A DNA stretch of 40,217 bases from an uncultured Atopobium sp. (GCA_946999785.1 CAMQEO010000003.1:1-40217), one strand, 5' to 3'. Numbered from the stretch's first letter, positions 24,142 through 33,515 are shown. Notes: a model not told the origin generated them from the letters alone. Numbers and translations are program-made.

Positions 24142-26038
24142 AGTTCTTGGTGGAAGATACATCATACAAGATAAAATCGGAACAGGCGGTATGGCTATTG
24201 TTTATCGTGGCATTGACAATCGCTTAGGACGGCCTGTCGCAATTAAAACCATGCTACCCCAATATGCTGCCGACCCATCGTTTGCTGCACGATTTAAGCA
24301 AGAGGCTCAAGCGGCAGCCGCACTTCAAAGCCCTTTTATTGTTTCGGTGTACGACTGGGGAAAAGATAATGACACGTATTTCATTGCTATGGAATACTTA
24401 CGCGGTACTGACCTTAAAAGCGGCGTTCGCAAACACGGAGCGCTTGACTGCAAAAAGGTTGCTCAAATTGGCTCTCAAATTGCGCAAGCACTTTCGGTAG
24501 CACATCGTCACGATATTATTCACCGCGACATTAAACCGCAAAATATCATGGTTCAACCCGACGGCAACATCAAAGTCATGGACTTTGGTATTGCGCGCGC
24601 AAAAAATAGTCACCTGACCACAGATAACTCGGTTCTTGGCACAGCACACTATGTATCGCCCGAACAAACTCAAGGCAAACCTTTAGGTCCTACAACCGAT
24701 ATTTACTCACTTGGTATTGTTATGTACGAAGCCGCAACAGGCGTTGTTCCCTTTGATGGTGATGATGCTATTAGCGTTGCGCTTAAACAAGTGAACGAGC
24801 AGCCCGTTCCACCAAGTGCTCGAAACCCACGTGTTGACCAAGCACTCGAACGCATTATCTTAAAATGCATGCAAAAAGATCCCAAAAATCGTTTTCAAAC
24901 TGCCGAAGAAGTCTTTAAAGTATTGCGCGACTATCTGGCAGGCAAAATGAACGAGGTTAACAACGCAACCGCTCAAATGCCTGTCATGGCTGCAAATGCT
25001 GTTTCGCCACTTAATTCAACTACCGCACTTCCACATATTGCCAATAGCGCAACACAGAACAGAAAAAGTGCAACTCATCGCGCACAGCTGCGCGCACAAG
25101 AAGATGAAAGACGCCATAAAAACAAGGTGATTGCAGGCGTTTTAGGGGGAACCTTAGTCCTCATTGCCATAATCGTTGCTCTGGTAAGCTATTTTATGGG
25201 TCAGGGCGCAACGCAAGAAGTTCCAAATCTTCTTAACCTCACACAACAAGAAGCCTTAATGAAGATAGATAATTCTAACTTCTTCCAGCGAGGTTCCGTA
25301 AAAGAAGAATTTTCGTCAACCGTAGAAAAAGGAAAAGTCATCGACCAAGATCCCGATGCAGGTCACAAAGTTGCTAAGGGTACGCAAATCAATATTGTGG
25401 TTTCAAAGGGAGCAGAACCTGCAGCTGATGTAACGGTTCCCGATCTTAAAGGAAAATCGCCTTCGGAAGCAGAAGCTATTTTGTCGAAGCTTGGTCTTAA
25501 AAGTCAAGCAGGCGACTCCGTTAACTCCGACGATGTAGAAGTGGGCAAAATTGCAGCACAAACACCTGCTGCTGGTACTACTGCTAAAGCAGGAGACACT
25601 ATTACCTATCAGCTTTCTAAAGGTCCAGACGAAGCCGATGTTCCCAACGTGGTAGGAAAAACAGAGGACGAGGCACAATCTGCACTTCAAGCCGCAGGAT
25701 TTAATGTATCGGTAAAACGAGAAGAATCCAACAAACCCGAGGGAACTGTTACCAAGCAAAGCGCAACAGGTAAACTTGCTCGGAAATCAACCGTTACCAT
25801 TACGGTTGCAAAGGCACCTTCACAGGTAAGTCTGTCAACGCTTATCTCTAAAGGAATGGATGCTACCGAAGCCTCACAAAAGCTCTCTGACGCAGGCTTT
25901 AATGTACGAGTAAAACGTCAACCAGATGCACTGGTGAAAAAAGATACCGTTATATCCTTCCCCGATAAAGCAAAGAAAGGACAAACGGTAACTCTTGTTG
26001 TTTCGGATGGCTTGCCGCTTATCAACGACTCACACTAA
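24131..26038 (+). CDS. pknB: PASTA-domain Ser/Thr protein kinase
   Basis: A 635-residue PknB-type receptor kinase. The kinase domain (about 9-270) has GTGGMAIVY, Lys39, HRDIKPQN (Asp133), DFG at 151-153 and an activation loop with TTDNSVLGTAHYVSPE. All canonical motifs are present, unlike the first kinase of the cluster. A membrane segment at about 332-355 leads to four extracellular PASTA repeats (from about 363, 430, 500 and 566), which bind muropeptides or lipid II in this family. It likely senses cell-wall state and signals through FhaA/FhaB to the SEDS-PBP enzyme encoded just upstream. GGAG lies 5 bases before the ATG. The gene ends the cluster. Confidence 0.95.
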   Translation: MPDKVLGGRYIIQDKIGTGGMAIVYRGIDNRLGRPVAIKTMLPQYAADPSFAARFKQEAQAAAALQSPFIVSVYDWGKDNDTYFIAMEYLRGTDLKSGVRKHGALDCKKVAQIGSQIAQALSVAHRHDIIHRDIKPQNIMVQPDGNIKVMDFGIARAKNSHLTTDNSVLGTAHYVSPEQTQGKPLGPTTDIYSLGIVMYEAATGVVPFDGDDAISVALKQVNEQPVPPSARNPRVDQALERIILKCMQKDPKNRFQTAEEVFKVLRDYLAGKMNEVNNATAQMPVMAANAVSPLNSTTALPHIANSATQNRKSATHRAQLRAQEDERRHKNKVIAGVLGGTLVLIAIIVALVSYFMGQGATQEVPNLLNLTQQEALMKIDNSNFFQRGSVKEEFSSTVEKGKVIDQDPDAGHKVAKGTQINIVVSKGAEPAADVTVPDLKGKSPSEAEAILSKLGLKSQAGDSVNSDDVEVGKIAAQTPAAGTTAKAGDTITYQLSKGPDEADVPNVVGKTEDEAQSALQAAGFNVSVKREESNKPEGTVTKQSATGKLARKSTVTITVAKAPSQVSLSTLISKGMDATEASQKLSDAGFNVRVKRQPDALVKKDTVISFPDKAKKGQTVTLVVSDGLPLINDSH

Positions 26039-26054
26039 TACGTAGCAGCATAGA

Positions 26055-26098
26055 CAAACATATGCGGAGCATCCACAACGGATACTCCGCATATTTGT
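26055..26098. terminator. Terminator after pknB, shared with convergent permease gene
   Basis: ATATGCGGAG (26060-26069) pairs with CTCCGCATAT (26085-26094), extended by ATCC/GGAT inside with a small mismatch. Flanking CAAA and TTTG add weak T tracts on both strands. It lies between convergent genes. Confidence 0.65.
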
Positions 26099-26179
26099 AA
26101 CCTTTCTAACCGCCGATAGCAATGTTTGCAGCGCTCAAATGTGTATCAATGCACCAACATGGCACTGGCGTAACGCACC

Positions 26180-28261
26180 CTATCTTGTTTGTTTCCCTAA
26201 CACTGAAGCGCGCATAACAACAAAGGTCATAAGGAAATACAGTGTATAGATAGCAAGAACAATACCAACTGTAATAAAAACCCATTGTTTTGCTTCGGGA
26301 TCGGCGCCCATAAGACGGTACAGGGCGTCCATTTCTTTCATCACACAAAATGCATGAGAAATCGCAAGCGAGCAGGGAAGCATAAACCATATCCCCAGCT
26401 GCGTAAAAATAGTACCCGAGCAAGACGCGCGCGTGGCTCCAAGTTGAAGAAGCTTTGTATAACTCTCGCGCATATACGAAAGCTCGCTGAGCTGCTGAAT
26501 AGAAAGAATGGCCGCTGAGGTAATAAGTAGAATAATACCTGTATATACCGCCACAAACGTTCCCGTTACACGAATGGCAAGCGCTGCTTCAAGAATTTCA
26601 TAGCGCAAGCTGGTATTCACTGCACGCAAATGGTATGCGTTATTTTGTCCTAAAATCCCTTGTGCATGTTTGTTGCTGTCTGCAAGCTCTTGCGAAAACT
26701 GCTCGTTGACTTCTTTGCTACTAGAATAGAACTGGGCAAAAAGGCGCGTTTGCTGTGGTTTCATAGTGCGCACCCAAGAATCTGGCACAATGAGTGAACA
26801 CGGATTACTGGAAAGACCAGCAAGATCTGAGAGTTTAAGCTTTGGTTTTATGCGTACATTATGATACTTATCTGCTAACGTAAATGTCTTGCCCGATGCA
26901 GCTAAACTATCCGTTTGATCTGCCAAGCCGGGATATGACGCAAATCTCACTTCATTGTCGGCAAGTTCAATGGGCTGAAGACCAGCCAATGCTCTAAACC
27001 TGTTGTATTCAGAACATCCTACAAAATACACGGGATTAACAGCAACATCTATAGGAGCGCCGTCAATTGCTTTTTCTTTTGATAGCCCACAGTCTGAAAT
27101 AAGGTTTGCTATCGTATATACATTGTCAGCTTCTCCCAAAGTATAGCTGGTAAGCTGCGCAGTTCCTCGTACAGTTGTATTCCAGGATGGAATCTCTTGT
27201 GCCATAAGGCTCACTAATTTATCTGTTTGTTCTGGTTCATACCCATCTTTGCAAATAAAATCTGCAAAAAAATCGGTAGGAGCCATCAGAGATTCTTGAG
27301 TACGAATCGAAGCAACTGCGGTAAAGCCTATGGAAAGTGTACAGAGCGCAATAAAAATAGTTGCACAGATCATGGTCATAGAAATCCAAGAGGAATTAAT
27401 TCTTGAGGCAAATTGACGTACTACATATAAGTTAAGCCCTCGGTAATAAAGAGGTTTGATTGCGCGCGCAATTTGGGTAAACGCTGTAGAAACCGAATAA
27501 AAGAAAAGCGCTGTTCCAAGCACCACCAATGCGGTGCAGCATAAGAAGATTCCCCCGCCATTGACTGTGAGCACTTCATAGGAAAACATACGATAGGCTT
27601 GAGCAGTGAGAAGAACCGATACAACAAACAGCACCAAGGTAATCCATGGATTTTTAATCTTAAAACGATCAGACGCAAAACTTGAGCGAAACAGCACAGA
27701 CAACCTCGTACGCGAAAGCACAAACGTAGCGCACAGTGTAGAAAGCACAAACACCGCGCCAAACATACAGGCGGTAAATATCATCGCTTGAGGTACCAAA
27801 AGAAAGCGGAACCGCTCAACGGGTGAATTAAAAAGCTTGAGAACAGCAAGCGAAGAAAATTGAGAAACAACAACGCCTACAAGCAAACCAACTATAAGTG
27901 CACATATGCCGACTATAAAATTTTCAATAAGAATCACAAACGCAAGCCTTGATTTTTTCATACCAAGCAGCAGATACGTTGCAAACTCACGAACACGACG
28001 ACGCATAAAAAAGACATTGGCATACACAATAAGAATACCAATAACAATCATTAAAAATATCGAAAGCCCTGCTATTAGCTCTGCCATGCGTAACACAAGA
28101 CGTGATGTTGAGCTGCTTAGTTCTACAAAAAACGCCTGATTAGTAAGCGTATTAAAAGAATAAAAGAGAGAAACCGAAAGCATCAGCGTTACAAAATAGA
28201 CAGTAAAATCTTTTAAGGCGCGACGGAGGTTGCCCCATGCCAGCTTAATGTAAAGCAGCAT
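26180..28261 (-). CDS. BceB-type ABC transporter permease (FtsX/MacB-like)
   Basis: A 693-residue permease with about ten membrane segments and a large extracytoplasmic domain (about residues 320-540) between segments seven and eight, the layout of BceB-type transporters for antimicrobial-peptide sensing and resistance. The N-terminus (LAWGNLRRALKDFTVYFVT) is typical of this group. The ATG at 28261 is preferred: AGGAGG lies 5 bases upstream, whereas the GTG one codon earlier is too close. The gene overlaps its ATPase gene by 17 bases. With the ATPase and the adjacent two-component genes it forms a Bce-like module; the peptide recognised cannot be predicted. Confidence 0.88.
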   Translation of the reverse strand: MLLYIKLAWGNLRRALKDFTVYFVTLMLSVSLFYSFNTLTNQAFFVELSSSTSRLVLRMAELIAGLSIFLMIVIGILIVYANVFFMRRRVREFATYLLLGMKKSRLAFVILIENFIVGICALIVGLLVGVVVSQFSSLAVLKLFNSPVERFRFLLVPQAMIFTACMFGAVFVLSTLCATFVLSRTRLSVLFRSSFASDRFKIKNPWITLVLFVVSVLLTAQAYRMFSYEVLTVNGGGIFLCCTALVVLGTALFFYSVSTAFTQIARAIKPLYYRGLNLYVVRQFASRINSSWISMTMICATIFIALCTLSIGFTAVASIRTQESLMAPTDFFADFICKDGYEPEQTDKLVSLMAQEIPSWNTTVRGTAQLTSYTLGEADNVYTIANLISDCGLSKEKAIDGAPIDVAVNPVYFVGCSEYNRFRALAGLQPIELADNEVRFASYPGLADQTDSLAASGKTFTLADKYHNVRIKPKLKLSDLAGLSSNPCSLIVPDSWVRTMKPQQTRLFAQFYSSSKEVNEQFSQELADSNKHAQGILGQNNAYHLRAVNTSLRYEILEAALAIRVTGTFVAVYTGIILLITSAAILSIQQLSELSYMRESYTKLLQLGATRASCSGTIFTQLGIWFMLPCSLAISHAFCVMKEMDALYRLMGADPEAKQWVFITVGIVLAIYTLYFLMTFVVMRASVLGKQTR

Positions 28262-29120
28262 CACTACCTCCTAAATACGACACAACGTCCATGATTTCCT
28301 TAAAGAACGCTTGACGCGATTTTTCGCCACGAACAAGCTCATTAAACACGCGCCCATCTTTAATAAAAATAATGCGGCTTGCATACGAAGCCGAAAACGG
28401 GTCGTGCGTTACCATAAGAATACTTGCAGAACGTTTATGGTTGATTTCCTCAAAAGACTCCAGAAGAATACGAGAATTTTTTGAATCAAGACTACCTGTA
28501 GGCTCATCCGCTAAAACAATTGCGGGATCAGAAATAAGGGCACGCGCAGCGGCAACGCGTTGGCGCTGACCTCCACTCATCTGATTGGGATATTTTTTAA
28601 GTACATCGGCAATGTTAAGTAGACTGGCCAGATTTTTAACCTTCTCGTCCATAACGCGCACAGAACATGCGCTTAAACATAACGGTAAAGCTATATTTTC
28701 GTAAGCGGTAAGCGTTTCTAGAAGGTTTGAATCCTGAAATATAAACCCTAGTTGCGTGCGCCGAAAACTGGCAAGCTGGCGGCCGCGCAAGCGCGTGACG
28801 TCTTGGTTGTTTACCGTAATAGTACCAAGTGTAGGTTTGTCAATGGTAGAAATGCAGTTGAGCAAGGTACTTTTACCCGATCCCGAGGGACCCATTACGC
28901 CAACAAATTCGCCTTGCTTCATGGTAAAACTTACACCAGCAAGCGCTTTGGTAATATTGGTACGTGTACCAAAATATTTTTCTACGTTTGTGCAGACAAG
29001 CATAGAATCAGCACTTGAAGCATTGGTTCCTTTAGAAATGTTGCTGAAATGTGTGTGTGCAGACATACCGTGCACATCAGTGCGTGCCTCTTTGGTATGT
29101 AAGGCATGTTGAGCGGTCAT
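28245..29120 (-). CDS. BceA-type ABC transporter ATPase
   Basis: A 291-residue ATPase of the LolD/MacB/BceA group. It has Walker A GPSGSGKST at 77-85, signature MSGGQRQRVAAARAL, Walker B VLADEPTGSLDS and a switch His (VTHD). It powers the BceB-type permease encoded next. The first 40 residues before the domain are an unusual His/Thr/Ser-rich extension; the ATG at 29120 has a near-perfect AAGGAGGAATA, so the extension appears to be translated. An internal Met at residue 40 is an alternative start without comparable signal. An inverted repeat and a direct repeat in the upstream gap are candidate regulator sites. Confidence 0.92.
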   Translation of the reverse strand: MTAQHALHTKEARTDVHGMSAHTHFSNISKGTNASSADSMLVCTNVEKYFGTRTNITKALAGVSFTMKQGEFVGVMGPSGSGKSTLLNCISTIDKPTLGTITVNNQDVTRLRGRQLASFRRTQLGFIFQDSNLLETLTAYENIALPLCLSACSVRVMDEKVKNLASLLNIADVLKKYPNQMSGGQRQRVAAARALISDPAIVLADEPTGSLDSKNSRILLESFEEINHKRSASILMVTHDPFSASYASRIIFIKDGRVFNELVRGEKSRQAFFKEIMDVVSYLGGSDAALH

Positions 29121-29137
29121 TATTCCTCCTTATTGTG

Positions 29138-29156
29138 GTAGGTGATGATTACCTAC
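29138..29156. promoter_or_regulatory. Inverted repeat in the leader of the Bce-like ABC genes
   Basis: GTAGGT (29138-29143) and ACCTAC (29151-29156) flank a 7-bp spacer, ending 18 bases upstream of the ATPase start codon. It could be an operator or a hairpin near the ribosome-binding site. Confidence 0.35.
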
Positions 29157-29192
29157 TATTTCACAATGCGGCACATATCACCATAGAAGAAC

Positions 29193-29209
29193 CTTACGGT
29201 ATTCTTACG
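29193..29209. promoter_or_regulatory. Direct repeat upstream of the ABC genes, candidate response-regulator site
   Basis: CTTACG occurs at 29193-29198 and 29204-29209, 11 bp start to start (one helical turn), on the same strand. Phased direct repeats are the usual target of OmpR-type response regulators, one of which is encoded immediately upstream. It lies in the 163-base gap between the kinase gene and the ABC genes. Confidence 0.35.
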
Positions 29210-29283
29210 TTTTTATCACCTTGAGAATAAACAGGGATATTGCGAATAAGAGCGCTGTTACAGAATTGCTCATACGAACCTTA

Positions 29284-30318
29284 TTACAAAACATCATGGA
29301 GTGACGAGCTAAAATAAATAGAAACGCAGGTGCCGCGTCCAACCTGCGACTCCAACGCAACACTTAGATTCATTTTGTTTGCAAGTTTGCGAACCAAATA
29401 CAGCCCCATGCCCGTTGATTTTGCCGAGCGCCTTCCGTTTTCGCCCGTAAATGCTCTGTCAAAGACGCGCTCTTTGTCGCTGGCACTAATGCCAATACCC
29501 TCATCTTGAATAGAAAGACGTGTGTTCCATACGCCGTTTTCGCCTTGTGTGTGTTCAGCAGAAATTATAAGTTCAGCAGTTGTGCCGTTGGGTTTTCGAT
29601 ATTTTGCAGCGTTAGAGAAAATCTGCTCGATCATAAATTGAAGCCATTTTGCATCGGCTTCGACCACCACATCAAGATTGATGAGCTTTGGAGCAATACG
29701 AGCATCTATAATTGTTTTTGCATACGATTGCAGAGCACGTGCTACCACGGTTTTAAGGTTGATCTCCTTAATAAAGAAGTCATTTGAAACCGAGCTACTC
29801 CGCGCGTAATAAAGCGCCTGATCAACAAGATGGTCTATACAGTCAACCTCAAAAGATGTATCTTCAACAAAACCACGATTTTTATTTTGTAGCAATAACT
29901 TTATTGCCGCAAGGGGCGTTTTTATTTCGTGTACCCATAATTCTGTATACTCTTTTTGATTTGAAAGCTCATCTGACATATTTTTAACTTCTTGATGCAC
30001 AAGCCAAACCGTATGCCCCAGTGCATCACGCATTTCGCGAGGAAGCTCCTGTAAAAGCGTCTTAAAATTATCCTCGTCAAGCAAAACACGCGTATTTGGC
30101 AGGATTTGTAAATTCTTAAGGGCTTGCAAATGACGTGCATACAAAAGATAATCCCCTAGCACGCCAAAAAGAGTACACAGCAAAATACCAGACAACAAAA
30201 CATTAATTAAATCCCATGTTATACCTAGCAAATAGAGCATAACGCTTATCAATACAACAGTGAAAACCATAGTAAAAAGAAGAAACGCTCTGCTGCGTAT
30301 ATATCCAAAAACATGCAT
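29284..30318 (-). CDS. BceS-like intramembrane-sensing histidine kinase
   Basis: A 344-residue sensor kinase with two closely spaced N-terminal membrane segments (about residues 11-31 and 36-58) and almost no outside loop, the layout of BceS-type kinases that sense through their partner ABC transporter. The H box is WVHEIKTPLAA with His130, followed by the N box (EQIFSNAAKY), G1 (IQDEGIGIS) and G2 (STGMGLYLV). The gene starts 11 bases after the response-regulator stop, without a strong Shine-Dalgarno, so the two are likely coupled. Confidence 0.9.
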   Translation of the reverse strand: MHVFGYIRSRAFLLFTMVFTVVLISVMLYLLGITWDLINVLLSGILLCTLFGVLGDYLLYARHLQALKNLQILPNTRVLLDEDNFKTLLQELPREMRDALGHTVWLVHQEVKNMSDELSNQKEYTELWVHEIKTPLAAIKLLLQNKNRGFVEDTSFEVDCIDHLVDQALYYARSSSVSNDFFIKEINLKTVVARALQSYAKTIIDARIAPKLINLDVVVEADAKWLQFMIEQIFSNAAKYRKPNGTTAELIISAEHTQGENGVWNTRLSIQDEGIGISASDKERVFDRAFTGENGRRSAKSTGMGLYLVRKLANKMNLSVALESQVGRGTCVSIYFSSSLHDVL

Positions 30319-30329
30319 AGCTTACTCGC

Positions 30330-31025
30330 TTACTCTGCTGAAGGTAAAATACGATAGCCAAGACCTCGATGAGTTACTACGGCGTGAGGCTCACCAATAT
30401 ATGCCAAGCGCTGGCGAAGATGAGAAACATTTACGGTAAGCGTGTTGTCATCAACATACTCATCACTTTGCCAGAGCGCCTCTTGGATTTGCGTGCGACT
30501 TACCACCTCTGTTTGACGCTGAATCAGAAGTGTTAAGATCTTAAGCTCATTTTTAGTCAATTCAGTTGTTTTACCATGCGCGCTTGCGGTACATGTTTTT
30601 AAATTAAGCTCAATAGTTCCACACCTAAGAACCGATGCCTGCTTGTCCGACATGGGCATCACACGGCGCAAAACCGAAGCAATGTGTGCAAGCAATATTT
30701 GAGGATTATACGGCTTAGCGATGAAGTCATCTGCTCCGCTTGACAGACAAACTAGCTCGTCAAGCTCTGAATTACGAGACGTAAGCACAATAATTGCACC
30801 TGTTGAACTCTGGCGAAACTCGCGCGCAAGCACATTACCATCTACCGAAGGAAGCCCTAAATCCAACAGCAGTAAGTCAGGGCGCGGCGATACAATTTCG
30901 TGCATAAGTTCATCAGGATCAGTAAAATTGCAAGGCGCATAACATTCATACGCATTAGCCTGCAAAAGGTGCACAAGCTCTAAACGTATTTGATTATCGT
31001 CTTCTATAACACATATCTTTGCCAT
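30330..31025 (-). CDS. BceR-like OmpR-family response regulator
   Basis: A 231-residue regulator with a receiver domain (acidic pocket EDD at 8-10, phosphorylated Asp55 in LLLDLGLPS, Lys in FIAKPY) and a C-terminal winged helix (LTKNELKILTLL, VDDNTLTVNVSHLRQRL). The ATG at 31025 has AAGG 8 bases upstream and gives the usual receiver N-terminus MAKICVIEDD; the frame continues 23 codons further without support. It is the first gene of the Bce-like module and probably regulates the ABC genes downstream. Confidence 0.92.
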   Translation of the reverse strand: MAKICVIEDDNQIRLELVHLLQANAYECYAPCNFTDPDELMHEIVSPRPDLLLLDLGLPSVDGNVLAREFRQSSTGAIIVLTSRNSELDELVCLSSGADDFIAKPYNPQILLAHIASVLRRVMPMSDKQASVLRCGTIELNLKTCTASAHGKTTELTKNELKILTLLIQRQTEVVSRTQIQEALWQSDEYVDDNTLTVNVSHLRQRLAYIGEPHAVVTHRGLGYRILPSAE

Positions 31026-31327
31026 AGCACAAACCTTTGTGACAGGTGTCTTGTGATTTTCCCCATATGCAGCACGCCTTGAAACCGAGCGCATATTCGC
31101 TTTTGAGTGCTTATGTTATTTTATACTAAATTACCAGCAAGCGTTTGGGCGCGCCTTGTAAAGGCGAGGCATCTCGTGCACGTACATGTATGCGTCCAAT
31201 GTCATGCGCACGCTTAATACAAAAACGACCTAAACACCTGGTCTAGGTCGTTTTGTTTGCGCTTGGATAGTGCCAGATAGTACCAAATAGCGCTATCGTA
31301 TGTCTGCGCCAACTTGCTTTGTAACAA
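31026..31327. other. Intergenic region between response regulator and P-ATPase
   Basis: About 300 bases without a credible gene. It contains a strong terminator at 31221-31257, a short hairpin CGCCTT/AAGGCG near 31153-31168 and an AT-rich TATAAAAT-type stretch on the minus strand near 31117-31126 that could be part of the response-regulator promoter. A matching -35 was not found. Confidence 0.5.
31221..31257 (-). terminator. Terminator of the P-ATPase transcript
   Basis: AAAACGACCTA (31222-31232) pairs perfectly with TAGGTCGTTTT (31244-31254). On the minus strand the stem runs into TTTTTGT, and on the plus strand into TTTTGTTT. It lies about 70 bases after the P-ATPase stop. Confidence 0.88.
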
Positions 31328-33493
31328 CTAAACAATACCTAAGCATCTATCGTCTTGAACTTCGCGAGCTTGCGTATCTCTAAGCAGCGGCAATGTATTC
31401 CTTAATGTCACCGCAAAGGTAAAGCCATTATGCACATACGCTGCATGAATCGCAGGAATTAAGCCAAGCAAACCCAGAACAATTAAAGACGTGTTAACAG
31501 CTACAATACCGTAAAAGTCTTCATGAATCCTACGCATAAGCAATGTTGAAATTTCATGCGCAATAACCGGTGAATTAAGAGATGTGTTATGAATAGAAAC
31601 ATCGGCAACCGCGCGCGCAATATCACTTGCATCGGACATAGCAATTGACACATCGGCGCAGGCCAGGGCAGGAGAGTCGTTAATGCCGTCGCCAACCATA
31701 GCAACACGATGTCCTTCCCTTTGACATTGCTTAATGAATTCAGACTTGTCCTCGGGTAAGATTTCGGCGTGATATTCATCAATGCCGAGGGTTTGAGCAA
31801 CCTCACGAGCCGTTTTTTCGCTGTCGCCCGTAAGCATAACAAGACGTTTTATACCAGCGCTTTTAAGTGCCGCAATCATGGCAGGCGCGTCTTCACGAAT
31901 AGGGTCTTTAATGCTAAACACAGCCGCCAGCTCTGAGGCGCGCGACATGTAAATAAGCGTTCCTAAAGAACCCTGCTCGCGCTCAAGTTCTGCCAACCTC
32001 AAAGCTAGATTGTGAGGCTTGCGCACGCCCAAATCATCAAAGATAAAACGCGCTGAACCTATGCACACTTCTTCGTCACCCACATGGGTTTTAATACCGT
32101 GTGCAACTACATATTCAACTTTTGTATGAAGCTCTTTGGTATGATCAAGATTCAACTCTTCTGCAGCGCGCGTGATAGACTTGGCAATGCTATGCGGAAA
32201 ATGTTCCTCTATACATGCAGCTATGCGCAAAGTTTCGTCTTCGCTCAACTCGGTAAAGCTCAAAGTGCGGCTCAGCTGCGGCAATGCTTTAGTAAGCGTT
32301 CCTGTTTTATCAAAGACTACAGTATCAATATCGGCGAGAGCCTCAAAGAACTTGCCGCCTTTTACGGTAATTCCATAGCTAGAAGCCTCTTCCATAGCCG
32401 AAGCAATGGCAATAGGAGTAGAAAGTTTAATAGCACACGAGTAATCTACCATCAATACACTAAGTGCCTGAGAAACCCTGCGCGTTAAGAGCAATACAAC
32501 AAAAAACGCAGCAAAACTGTATGGTACCAAAGCATCAGAGAGATGTTCTGCCCTAGATTGCAAATGCGCTTTAAGCGCTGTTGACTCTTCAACCATGTCT
32601 ACGATAGCGTCAATGCGCGCAGAACCTGCAGCAGCATTCACACGAACATAAATGTCACCATCTTCAACCGCAGTACCTGCATAAACGCTGGCACCCGTCT
32701 CTTTATGAGAAAGCCGCGATTCTCCCGTGAGCGACGATTCGTTGAGGTCGGCAAAGCCCTTGATAATTTCGCCGTCTATAGGAAGCACGCTTCCCGACAA
32801 AACATGAATCACATCGCCTTTAACAACTTCATTGAGGTCAACACAGCGGTCTTCGTTATCAATTACCTTCCAAACTTTCTGCGCGCGCGTGATAATGCCG
32901 CTTTTAAGCGCAAGGCGAGAACGATACGAAACATGGCGCTGCACCGCGTCACTCAGGTCGAGCAAAAACATGATCGTTGCAACGCTTATATATTCTTTAC
33001 GGAAAATAGAAATGCCAATAACCGTAGCATCTAGGACTTCAACCTGCAGTTTTTTAGTGCGAAGCGTTTGCAGAGCTTTCTTTATAAACCCATAGGCTCT
33101 CATAACCACATACGCACAGAGCGCCGCTGGTGGCAAGGGCAAAAGCTTAATTACATATCTACGCGCAAACAAAAAAGCCAGCTCAACATAAAATCTGTTG
33201 TTTTCAACCGCCGCTTCAAACTCCACGGACTGCGCGGCAAGCGCGGCCTCTTCTTTTGTCGGGATATTCAATACGTCAAGCTGTCCAAAATACGCTAAAA
33301 CATCTAAGCGTGCTTGTTTAGAGGTGTACTGAATAACAAATGCACAATTTTGAATATGTGCATGTGCCGAGGTAACCCCATCTATCGCAAGCAGCTCAGA
33401 TGAAATTCCACGTGCTTCGGCAAGCGAAATATAACCCATATCACAGCGTAAACGCAGACGCTGCGGTTGATCTGAACATATGTTAATTTGCAT
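31328..33493 (-). CDS. Heavy-metal-type (P1B) P-type ATPase, substrate unknown
   Basis: A 721-residue metal-exporting ATPase. The actuator motif is LTGES, the phosphorylated Asp395 is in DKTGTLT, the HP dipeptide of P1B pumps appears as HFPHS, and GDGIND closes the P domain. In the transport site the usual CPC/SPC motif reads YSCAIKLSTP (Ser352, Cys353), with Ser where Pro is expected. The N-terminus (about 1-75) resembles a degenerate metal-binding domain without Cys-x-x-Cys. The gene lies 22 bases after a small membrane-protein gene. The Shine-Dalgarno is weak, suggesting coupling. I recall similar proteins in clostridia and other coriobacteria annotated only as heavy-metal ATPases; mycobacterial CtpC is the closest functional analogy. 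Confidence 0.88.
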   Translation of the reverse strand: MQINICSDQPQRLRLRCDMGYISLAEARGISSELLAIDGVTSAHAHIQNCAFVIQYTSKQARLDVLAYFGQLDVLNIPTKEEAALAAQSVEFEAAVENNRFYVELAFLFARRYVIKLLPLPPAALCAYVVMRAYGFIKKALQTLRTKKLQVEVLDATVIGISIFRKEYISVATIMFLLDLSDAVQRHVSYRSRLALKSGIITRAQKVWKVIDNEDRCVDLNEVVKGDVIHVLSGSVLPIDGEIIKGFADLNESSLTGESRLSHKETGASVYAGTAVEDGDIYVRVNAAAGSARIDAIVDMVEESTALKAHLQSRAEHLSDALVPYSFAAFFVVLLLTRRVSQALSVLMVDYSCAIKLSTPIAIASAMEEASSYGITVKGGKFFEALADIDTVVFDKTGTLTKALPQLSRTLSFTELSEDETLRIAACIEEHFPHSIAKSITRAAEELNLDHTKELHTKVEYVVAHGIKTHVGDEEVCIGSARFIFDDLGVRKPHNLALRLAELEREQGSLGTLIYMSRASELAAVFSIKDPIREDAPAMIAALKSAGIKRLVMLTGDSEKTAREVAQTLGIDEYHAEILPEDKSEFIKQCQREGHRVAMVGDGINDSPALACADVSIAMSDASDIARAVADVSIHNTSLNSPVIAHEISTLLMRRIHEDFYGIVAVNTSLIVLGLLGLIPAIHAAYVHNGFTFAVTLRNTLPLLRDTQAREVQDDRCLGIV

Positions 33494-33515
33494 GGTACAC
33501 CACTACAACAAGCAA

